NCBI GenBank assembly: GCA_949752795.1
Contig: OX457061.1
Coordinates: forward strand, 36,364,338-36,428,337
Length of the DNA: 64,000 bases
Origin: Hyperoodon ampullatus
Lineage: Eukaryota > Chordata > Mammalia > Artiodactyla > Ziphiidae
Direction: 5' to 3'
Shown here piece by piece: positions 38,301 to 50,300 of the stretch (positions are counted from its first letter, which is position 1; every line of letters starts with the position of its first letter). The translations under genes were made by a program, and so were the position numbers. The notes under the pieces were generated by a model that was not told where the DNA came from, searched no databases, and worked only from the letters and a program-made list of their open reading frames with translations.

Positions 38301-41300
38301 GAGTTTTTAGTTGACAGATACAAAGGTTTACTGACTGTAATGGGGTGGAGGGGGAACTACTGTTTTATACCCAAAGCAGAGAATATTTATAGTCATTCCC
38401 ATTTCTGTTCAATTCTCCTTGAACTCCTTATATTTCTGCATTAGAAAACCCATTGAGGGCCCCCCTGGTGGCGCAGTGGTTAAGAACACACCTGCCAATG
38501 CAGGGGTGACGGGTCTGAGCCCTGGTCCGGGAGGATCCCACATGCCACGGAGCAACTAAGCCCATGCATCACAACTACTGAGCCTGCGCTCTAGAGCCCA
38601 CAAGCCACAACTAGTGAGCCTGCGTGCCACAACTACTGAAGCCCACACGCCTAGAGCCTGTGCTCCACAACAAGAGAAGCCACAGCAATGAGAAGCCTGC
38701 ACACCGCAACAAAGAGTAGTCCCCGCTCACTGCAACTAGAGAAAGCCTGTACGCAGCAACGAAGACCCAACGCAGCCAAAAATAAATTAAATAAATTTAT
38801 TTTTAAAAAATAGAAAAAGAAAACACACTGAAACCTCCAAACCACTTACCATACAAGCACATACACCCCAAAAATGAAAAAATTCAAAAGGATCCAAAGA
38901 GGAAAAAAATTCTAATAAGGACCAGCTTTTTCCATTATATGTTCAAAGCACACAGCTTTGCAGCTAGTTATTAATTTATCATCCCATTTCTTTTTTAGCT
39001 TCTATAGATTAAAAATAAGATTTCTTATAAATTCATTTTGAACCAATTAAACTAGGATTCCTCATCTACAAAATGAAAATTTTGATATGAATATTAATTC
39101 AAGTCCCTCTGAACTCTAAAATTCTATGCTGACAAATTACCAGACTGGATATTAAAATAAAATACCTGTTATAATAAAAATTAAAGAAAACACCTGAAGC
39201 CTAATGGCACAGTAAATTATTCCACATTACTATATACCATATTTGTTCCATTCCTAAATTCATCTAATTTTTTTTTAAAACCCAGTTAAAGAATCATTTT
39301 AATATTTTTATATAAACAAGGCAAATTCTCACTGGTAAGAAAAATGTGAGGAACTACTGGCTTGGGTACATTGTGTGCTTAAGTTAAATTTGGATTTCAA
39401 AGTTAAATTACCAAAGCCATCATCACCTGCCAGTTCTGGCTGCCTCCTGATTCAACAACTATAAAAGGAGGTTTTCATTTATTTCTCAGTTACAGCAAGA
39501 CTGGCAGCAGTTAGTAAGTCAATTAATAACTACTGAACAGCTAACATCGTGCAAAACACCATCCTAAGCACAAGACAGAGGAACAGCAGGAGGTGTAAGA
39601 CTGAGTGTCTGCCATCTGGAGCAAGTTGAGACAGTAACAACACAACATGTGCAAGAACATATGATGTTATCAGATGACAAAGAAACTGCAGGGAAGTAAG
39701 AAATGATATGACAGAGGTAGTGGAAGGTCCAGAAAATAAAGCCGCCAAATTAGAGGAGTGGGAGGAGAGCAAAAAGGAGAGGAAAGAAATCGTACAGTGT
39801 GAACTCTCGTGGCTGGATGGAGGGACAGGTGATGTGGAGACCCCCATGCCACACTCATAGTGTATACTGTATTTTTAGTCAGGAAAGAAATGTAATGAAA
39901 GCAATACGTTAGAAGAATCTCTCTGGCAGCAGGACAACCTAGAAAAGGAGCAGGCTGGAAGCAGATGACAACATGGGCGCTACGCCAGGAACCAGAGCTA
40001 GAGTAAACAGCTCCTGACTTCAAAGAGCTCCCAATCTATTAGGACGGGATAAGCCAACGACGCAATAAAAGCACAAAGTGGCACTTCAGATGGGTGCTTA
40101 GCCTTATGAGGACAAGGAAGAGTCCTGTGCCTAGGGCAGGGATTTAGTCAGAGACAACAGAACTGGCCTCTAAGCTAGTTTGTGAGGCTTTTTCAAAGTG
40201 GTTTTCCTGGCTGTCGTTTTCTGTTGTTTTCTTTCTTTCCTTCTTCCTTTCTTTCTTGATGGGGAAGCATTCTAAGCAGAGAAAACTGTCTTCTCTTAAA
40301 ATGTAGACAGGCAAGGAGATACAGAGTACATGAAATGCATGAGTGCATGTAATGACTGGAAAATAACAGCCCAGGGATTTTAAGGGGTCACCTGATAAAA
40401 TCTGTGTTTTAAAAATCAGGAAACTTGGGCTTCCCTGGTGGCGCAGTGGTTGAGAGTCCGCCTGCCGATGCAGGGGACGTGGGTTCGTGCCCCGGTCTGG
40501 GAAGATCCCGCATGCCGCGGAGCGGCTGGGCCCGTGAGCCATGGCCGCTGAACCTGTGCGTCCGGAGCCTGTGCTCCGCAACGGGAGAGGCCACAACAGT
40601 GAGAGGCCCGCGTACAGCAAAAAAAAAAAAATCAGGAAACTCTGTGGCAGTGTAGAAAGTTTTGAAGAAGAGCAGCTGGTGAGAAAGTCATGAAAAGACT
40701 TGAAAAGAGCCGAAACTAGATGGCAGCAGTGGGAATGGTTCCAGGACACATGGAGGAGGAGGAAGGAGGTCTTACAGAACTGATACTGCAGCAACGAGGA
40801 AGAGAAAGCTAGAGGCAATTTATAACTGAGCGCCTACAAGGCTAAGAGAATCATCACAGCACTGATGGTAGTTAAAGAAGAGAAACTATGTTTACTGGGA
40901 AGCCTGATTTCAGCTTGGACGGGGAAAGTCTGAAAGCACAGCAGCAGCTCCACACCCATAAGGTCAGTAAGCAGCGGCGCTGGAGTTTAGAAGAGGTCAG
41001 GGCTGCAGCAAAGCAAATCTGAGACATTCATTTTCAAGTGAAAGTTGAATCACTGAAAAAAGTACTTGACTGCACACAGTAAAAGCAATCAAGAACAAGG
41101 TTGCTTTGTTTTGTTTTTATTTTTTTTTACTTACCCATAAGGCATCAAAAGGACATCTAGCATGAAGTCCAAAAGCAGCTGCACAGTCTTTGGTTTCTCA
41201 GCAAGGTTAAACGGAGAAGCTGATTTTGATGATTCAACAGGGTATTTCATGTGAAAAAGGGTTGGTATTAAAAGATGCATTAAGCTGAAAAAACAATTAT

Positions 41301-44300
41301 ATTTATTGCAACTATTTAAAAAATAGGTTTTTTATACATGCAAATAACAGACAAAACCAAAAAAAAAATCACATAACAAAAAGTAGCAATCGTAGCAAGG
41401 ACCATTCATTTTCAATACCACTAATTTACAAAGTCCTAATATAGGGAGTGGCCTAGATTTCATTCTTATTAAAAGCTCAGGATATTGAGTAATAAGTGAC
41501 ATTTAGCTAATCTGGCTCATCACCAAAAGCACCTGAGAAAAATGTACATAATATGGGCTCAGTGTTAATATCTATTACCACAAGAGATTTAATATTAAAC
41601 CTTAGGTAAAGTTCAACTTATAACATGTCCTGTCAATCATTTTTTTCCTTTCCACATTTAATTAAAAATAAAGTCATTCTAAATATAAAGAAATTAAACA
41701 TCAATCATGTCAATATTTGGAACATAATATTAAATTTCCACTGTGTGAATTTAAGTAACAGATTCTTTTCTTCTTTCACTATACCTGTTGCTATTAAAAC
41801 GTGAAAATTTCAAACAGTGTTTACAATGTCTATTAATTTTACTTGTAAATATCTGTATTATAATCTTTTAAAAACGTTTATGCTCTAAAAAGTGAAGTGA
41901 AAACATGATTTAAATCCATCTTTCCTCCACAACTTCTTTTCATGGTTGTCACCACAACAGGGCTAGAATACAGAAGTTTTGAGCTAAGCCTAGAAACTAA
42001 GGATGATATTCCTTTTCACCTCTCCAATTCCCATATTAATACAAATGAGTAATTAGTTCCTTAAAAAACTGCTCTGAAACTTTATATCCTCCAAGAAAGA
42101 AATGTCTGATGAAAAGCATATTAGATCTCAAATTTTTGCAATCACAGAAAATCAGTTGCTTCAAAATAACTAACCGAAATAAAAATGCATTTAGATTGAG
42201 AAAAATGTTAGTTCTACACATTTTTTGATATGCTCACAAGAAATTTTATAATTTATAAAATTAACAAAACAGTTATGTTGAGGTAACACAGAACTGTCAA
42301 CTCAAAGAGCTCAACTCAAGCCTTTGTATTTGCCCAAGTGAAACCAAATGTGTGGATCTATTTTTGAATGGCAGCTGTTGACTCTCACTGGTGGGCAATA
42401 AGGTAACTGAGGAAAGCATACCTGTCCTGCTGGGGCTGAGGCTTCCCTTCCATGGCAGTAAGAAGTGTAGGAGCCAGCTCACATTGTTTTTCCACTGGTA
42501 GGCGAGGATAGCCCATCTTAACATAAATTATAGTAAAATTCTAATGCAACAAGAGAAAGTCAAGTAAGTATGAAAGAAATACTCTAGAATTTCAACAAAA
42601 ACACATGACTAATAACCTAGGCAGCTTTGTTATAACAAAGAAATTGAATCCTCCTTCCTCATGTTTATCACCTGTTTATTACAGCTTGACCAACTAGTAT
42701 ATCTCAGGAAGAACTCCAGCCCCACTTACTCAAAATGCTTACTTTTAAGATGGGCTTCATATGAGAGAGTATGATCTAGTCTAAAGCACTTATACGTATA
42801 TCAAATCATCACATTGTACACTTTAAATATAGACAATTCTATTTGTCAGTTATGCCTCAATAAAGCTGGGGAGAAAATAAAGTACACATATGTGCAATTA
42901 CTTTTCACTGAAAAGAAAAAAGTAATCATTTGACCTACCTAAACCTACATACTACACATCAGTATCAGCTCTCCCAGTTTGTTACATTAATCCTTTCAAG
43001 CTAAGAGGAGACCCCATGTTAAACCCAAGGCTGCCATTTCCCAACTGGTCAATTACTAAAATAACCTCTTTCTAATTCAGACTGACCTCTCATAATCTTT
43101 TACTAAGAATCAATCATTCTTTTGTAAATCAACATACCTGACAAGTCATTACACCAACATTCCTTTGCCCTGTGTAAACGGCCATACATTATCCTGTTCC
43201 TACCATTTCCGCCAGATCAATACTCAGTGGAAAAACAGTGTGTCCTTTTGAAGAAAAACACCTCACGTTTCATTTAGTCTAAGGTGAAATTCTAGGCTGG
43301 CCAATATACTGACGACATCTAATAAATGTTATGAAAGAAAACTTACTGTAAGTCAGAAAATATTCCAAGATAACACTCACTGTGACAAAGGAAACTGCAG
43401 CAGGGTCCTGGTACTGAACCAAGAGTGTCTCTACTGGGAGCTGTATCTTGGGGCGGCTTTTTATACGCTTATTGAGATGGACCAATAGTTCCATTACCTA
43501 AAATACAGGAAGATATGAACTGACATTATTGATCATATCTTAAAAATGAATTCATTTCTCAGATATTACTTATTTTAATGAATAGTAGCTACTTTGTTCT
43601 CTTAAAGGAGGTAAATTTGACATCCCAGAAAGGGAGTATACAATATTAGAATCTTGTTCCAAAATGCTATCCCCAAGAATCCATGCACCAGATTTTTAGC
43701 AGTGAATTTATTTTTACAATGTCCTTTAGTTAATTAAACTTGAGATTCCAGATGGGCCTACACTGAGGCACAGTCTCCCAGAAGACCTGTGAACAAACGA
43801 TAGCAACACACCATGCTACAGACTGAATGTCTGTGTCTCCCAAAATTCACGCTTTAAAGCCCTAAACCCCACTGTGACGGCTTTGGGAGGTAAACAGGTT
43901 TGGAGGAGGTCGGGGGGCGGGGGGCGGGCACGATGGGATGGGTGCCCTTCTAAGGGGATGAAGGTATCAGAGTTCTTCCTGTCTGCCGTCTGAGGATAAA
44001 GCAAGAAGACAGCCCTCCATACACCATGAAAAGTTCCCGACGAAGAGCCTGACCATGCTGGCACTCTGATCTCGGACTTCCAGCCTCCAACACTGCGAGA
44101 AACAAATGCTGTTTATGTCATCCAGTCTGTGGTATACTGTTATAGCAGCCCAAACTAACTAAAATACAACATGAACACTACAGCAAGAGAAATATACAAG
44201 GTACTGAGAGTTTCAGGAAGAAAAAGTATCTACTAAGATCAAGGAGGACTTCTGGGAGGAACTGACAGGAAACTAAGTCCCAAAGAGCAGATGAAATTCC

Positions 44301-47300
44301 AAGCAGAAGATCAGTTATCAGACGGTATAAGAGGTCTAAAAGAACATGGTGCACTGCATCTGACTGAAACACAGAGTGGTAAGAGATAAAAGCAGGACCT
44401 AGATTACAAAAGGATTTGGGTAAAATGCTGAAAATTTTTTACTTTATTTTGAAGATCATCTGATTCTACTAAAAAGTTTTAAGTAAGTAATATCAAGCTT
44501 CCTCTCCTTTAAGTGGGAAAAGACAGAAATAGAGGTCAACAAGTCAACAATACCCATGGGTGGAAAGGAAGCTGCAGAGGTTTACAGTCAAATGACCCCT
44601 AGCTTACAATAAAAGTGGGATTATCTTGCTAAGAAAGGAGCATTGAGGTATAAGATTTTTCGAAAGCCTCACCTAAAGACTCAAGAATTTAAAGTGACTA
44701 TTCCAGAGGGCCAGGCTTACACTATTCTCCATCACTTCTGAAATTTGAGCTCTAGCTTCAAAGCAAGTATTAAGGAGAGCTGTAGGGATGTTCACAGCAA
44801 CAGCAAAAGTTCAAAGTTATCTACAGCAATCATGAAATAAGTGAATTTAAAAAATAACAACAAATCTAAAAATCAATATTTGTTAAATGAGTGCTAAGAA
44901 TAATCGTAAAATAGCGGACATTTACTGAGCAGTTTCCACGCAGGACAGCTCTTTGCATTCCTTATCTCATCTGATTCTCACGACAACTGGAGAGATGCTA
45001 TTGTCATTCCCACTTTACCCGTGAGGAAGCAGAGGCTCCGGAAGTGAAGTTAACTTGTCCAAGGTTACGAGCCAGCAAGTGGCATAGTGAAGATCTGACT
45101 CCAGAATCCATATTTTTAACCTTATCAGACACTGACAGCTGAGCTTAATTCAGCTAAAGTGTCTGTCACTGTGAGACACCCTTGGGAGCCCTCATACATT
45201 ACAAAGACCTAGAAACTTGCATTACCACACATACCTCACCCAACCTCCTGCCTGTCCAGACCTGTGATTCAGCTGGATGACAGGGGAAAAAATCAGGAGG
45301 AGCCAGGCTAAAGGAAACAGCCCTCTTCTGATGCTCTAAGCTAGGCCGATTCCTAGAAGGATCCTATGGAAAATCATTATTGATGGTGGTAGACAATCAT
45401 GCCCACAATGACATACTTTCTTTTTTATGACAATTTTTAAAATTTTAAGTAGATTAACTACTTAATTTTCTTCTAGCAATATTATCACCTTAAATATTGA
45501 CTCATTTCCTAAATTTGGTTATCCACTGCCTGCAATCCTCTATAAACCCATAAAAATTAAGAAATCCGCTGAACCAGTCCTTCCCCCAGCTAAACTGACA
45601 ACAGTTAACCCCTGTCAGTAAGCCTACAGAATTACCAGCCTCGGGTATATAGTATTTTGTCCCTATCAGTTCCCCTTATTACTCATTCATTTATATTCAT
45701 TTACTCATTAGTAAACTTTTTAATTGAAGTATAACATATAGCTGAAGTGCAAAATTGAGAATGTATGGCTTAATAAATTTTCACAAAGTAAACACACCTT
45801 TGTAACCACCAGAAGTACAAAGGCCCTGCACCCCACTCACTAACCCCTCTTCCTGACTTCTAACACCATATTTAAATTTATATAAATGGAACAAATAGGA
45901 TGAACTCGTGTGTTCTTCATTCTATATTATATCTGAGATTTATCCATGTTGTTGTTTACTTTCACTGCTCTAGTAGGAAAAAAACACAATTTATCCATTC
46001 TCCTATATCATGATAGATATAAGATTATTTCCAGTTTGGACCATTACGAATAATGCTATGAACGTTCTTAGCTATGTCTTCTGGTGCACAGGTATACACA
46101 CTTCTGTTGTATACAAACCCAGAACTGGAAATGCTTGGTCATGAAGTATACATATGATAAGCCTTAGAATATTTCCAAACAGTTTTCTAAAGTGGTTATA
46201 CTAATTTACACTCCCACCAGCAGTGGTCAGTTCTTAATTTTTACCTATTCTAAGAAGTCAGAATATACAAGGTTCGCTGTAAAAGAGAATTCTACATAAC
46301 ATATCTCATTTTCCTTAAAATAGTGATATGTCAGTAGAAGTCTAAAACTTATTTCTCTTGGGAATTCCCTGGCAGTCCAGTGGTTAAGACTCGGCGCTTT
46401 CACTGCCATGTGGCCGATACCTGGTCGGAGAACTAAGATCCCACAAGCCACACGGGGCAGCCAAAAAATAAATAAATAAATAATAAAACTTATTTCTCTT
46501 TCACCCAATTTATCCACACATTATCAGCTGCTACTTTACAGGTATCCTGCTTAAGCCTAACAAACATTATGAAACTGACAGTCAGGAGCCCTAAAATTAC
46601 AGAACTGAAAGTCAATACTAGATTAATCCCTAGTGTCACTGACTACAAAATTTTAAGCTTTTATTAAAAAATACTCTGCTTTCACATGACAGTCTTATTT
46701 TATACGGTAAAAAAAGGTCTAATAATTGTAACTGCATTCTAGATTTGTGTTTTATTAACCATTATATAATAACCAAAACTCCAATTATCATATTGGTTCT
46801 ATCTGCAAGAGGTATTAGTATGAGTACAGGACTGTACAAATCATGAAAGTCTGAACAGGTAGCTATATTTCAAAGTAAATAAAAGTCTGACCGAGTATCT
46901 ATACTTCAAAGTAAATAAAAGTCTGACCGAGTATCTATACCTCAAAACAAATAAAAGGGAAACACACATCAAGCCTCTACTACTGGGAGTCAAAATAACA
47001 TGCAGGCAAAATTATGTTATTGCTTTCAGACATTCTTTTTATCCTCAACTTTCATTCACTGACCCCTCATGTACTGAATTCACTTTCATACATAAGCTAA
47101 AGAATGAACGTGTTTGCCATCATGTGAAGGCAAAGCCTGGCAGAAATCATTTAGTCTTGGAATTCTCTCTCATGTGTAAAGTCCCTTGTTAGTCATGTGA
47201 CACAAAGCAAGTTATTTAACTTCTCTGAGCCTCAGTTTCTTCCTAGATAAAATGGGAATAACATGAGCACCTATACCCCACAGAGTTGTTAAATGAGTTG

Positions 47301-50300
47301 TAATGAACTGAGACAATGCCCCCATAGGCGTTTAATGCTTTGTACTATTATCATTTTCTGAATCACTTTCCCCCATTTGCAGAAATCAAATGATAACATT
47401 TCACAGGCTATTATGAGGATTAAATGGAAGGATATGTCAGAGTCTAGCATACTGCTTAGAATGTAAACAGGTGTCTCAGCTGTTAGATCTATTTTCCCTT
47501 ATTCCAGAAGTTTTCAAACTTACTTAACAACAAAACCCCTTTACCAAGAGAAATCTGATATGTAAAAAAAGCAAACAAAATTAGTATTTTACAATATAAA
47601 TTAAATACATAAGTTCACAATGATTATATCTTTCTTTATTCTATTTTCTTGCTTTTTCAAATTATAATAGAAAAACACATTTATTACAATAAATTAAGTG
47701 AAAAATCATAATTATCCATTTTCCCTAGTCCATTCATAGCCACTCGAAGACACCAGTATTAATACTTTGGTGTTCATCTTCACATCTTTCTCTGTATCCA
47801 CAAAAACTTCTACAAACATATTTACATCTTTATTTTTTTTAATAGATCTTTATTGGAGTATAATTGCTTCACAATACTGTGTTAGTTTCTGCTGTACAAC
47901 AAAGTGAATCAGCCACATGCATACATATGTCCCCATATCCCCTCCCTCTTAAGCCTCCCTCCCATCCTCCCTATCCCACCCCTCTAGGTCATCACAAAGC
48001 ACTGAGCTGATCTCTCTGTGCTATGCTGCTGATTCCCACTAGCTATATCTTTAGATTTTACTTGTTTACTTTTTACAAAAATGAGCTATATATCATTCAC
48101 GTTAGCACAGAGTCCGCTTTGTTTCCAATTAAAAATATATAAGCTTCTTAATTTAGACCTAAATCATTCTTTGTAGTAGTTGCATAATATTCCATGGGAT
48201 TCAAAGTTGTTTTTAAAGATCATCTGTACGACTCATCAAAGTAAACACATTTTCATATATTTCCTTCAAGCTTTTTGTAAAAAGGTTAGAAAAATTCACC
48301 AATAGATCAAAGTCAGCATTATTTGGAATATGAGAAGAAAATCAAAGGAAAATTTCTAGGGAACAACCTAGTAAGAAATAATAAGAAATATGGGGATATA
48401 CGTAAATGTATAGCTGATTCACTTTGTTATAAAGCAGAAACTAACACACCATTGTAAAGCAATTATACTACAATAAAGATGTTTAAAAAATAAATAGATA
48501 AATAAAGGACAACATGAAAAATAAATATAAATTAAAAAAGAAGAAAAAAGAAATAAGAAGATAATTACTATTTCTAGTAAGAAATATAAGGGTAAGGGGA
48601 GAAGGAAGAAATCTGAACAAGACAAAATACTTTACTTGATGGTAACTGAGTAAAACATCTTGTTTACTTAGATACAAATTAATGACTGAAATGTTAAGAA
48701 TGTGGATAGAATTGCTTGATTAATCATTATATTAAAACAGAATATAGGTTATCAAACTCTTAAACAGAAAATGTGTGGCGGGAAGAGGAGAGAAGGGAGA
48801 AGAGGGAGAGATGGAGAGAATGAGAACAGATCAAGTGATGAGAAAGGTTAATAACCGGAACAACTGATGTACATGCCCTCAATCCAAACCTCAAAAAAAA
48901 AGTGACATCTCAATTACATTGATGAAGATATGTAGCTAAAGTAAATAAGGTTAAGATTGCTGGCTGGGGCAAAGATTCCTCAATCTAACTTACACCAAAG
49001 GAAAACACTGGCTACAATACTAGTCTTAGATGATAGAGGTATTGGGGAAAGAAATCTTAAATGAGATTTGAAAGATAAGAAAAGTATGTAATACAATACA
49101 AATTACTAAGAAACACAAGATCTTAAACTTGTGCATCAAAACACATCAAGGAAGCGCAAGAGGGAGGGGATATGCAGATATATGTATGCATATAGCTGAT
49201 TCACTTTGTTATACAGCAGCAACTAACACACCACTGTAAAGCAATTATACTCCAAGAAAGATGTTAAAAAAATAAAAATAAGGACACTTAAAAAAAAACT
49301 CATCAAGGTGAATCTATTAAAACTAAAAGGAAAATCAGAAAAACTACAATAGCAGCAGGAGATTGTAATTCACTATTAATTTACAACAGGACTGGAAGAC
49401 AGGTTTCTTGAGAAATGAGAGCACAGTGTTGAGTGGCCTATCCACACACTGAGCTCCATATTCCACCAAGAGGAAATATTTTTTTAATCTTATGAATAGC
49501 TTTTATGAACATCAGAAATAATACGCTTTAAAAGACTAGAACATTTGCTCACTGTGGCTTCAAATCAGAATGCAGTAAAAACAGACAAATTTTACACTAT
49601 TTTGAAACCAAAAACAATGTTCTTATAAACTAATTATTAGGTCAAAAATAAAATAACCTAATACTGCTCACCAGTGGAACTATGGGGTATAACCAAAATA
49701 GTAATCAAAGAGAAATCCGGAAACTGAGGTCGTTTTCCGTTCTGTTTTTCTGTTATCTGACCTTAATGAAGTCACTTAATCATTCCAAGCCTCAGCTTCA
49801 TCTATAAAATGGAAATAACACCTACACCTCACATAATCTTGTGAGTATTTAAATGATTAGCATTTTTCCTGGCACATAATGACCTTTACCATCACGTACT
49901 TTACAAACTGAAATCTTATGTGAGAAAAACATATCAAAGGAAAACAAAAAAGGAATAATTTGAATAAAAATAGAAGAAAAATACACTTGAAAAAATTAAT
50001 ATAAAAGCTCTTTTTCCTTTTAAATTGGCCCATTAAAAAAAGCAAACCTGGGCCTCCCTGGTGGCGCAGTGGTTGAGAGCCCGCCTGCCGATGCAGGGGA
50101 TACGGGTTCGTGCCCCGGTCTGGGAGGATCCCATATGCCGCGGAGCGGCTGGGCCCGTGAGCCATGGCTGCTGAGCCTGCGCATCCGGAGCCTGTGCTCC
50201 GCAACGGGAGAGGCCACAACAGTGAGAGGCCCGCGTACCACAAAAAAAAAAAAAAAAAAAAAAAAGCAAACCTTTGGTAGTAACAAAAAAATTAGAAACA

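Noticed and set aside
40144..40818. 224-codon open frame on the minus strand
   Set aside because: It runs through an antisense short-form SINE and a CTTT microsatellite. The reading frame owes its length to those repeats, and it lies inside an ECPAS intron without splice or similarity support.
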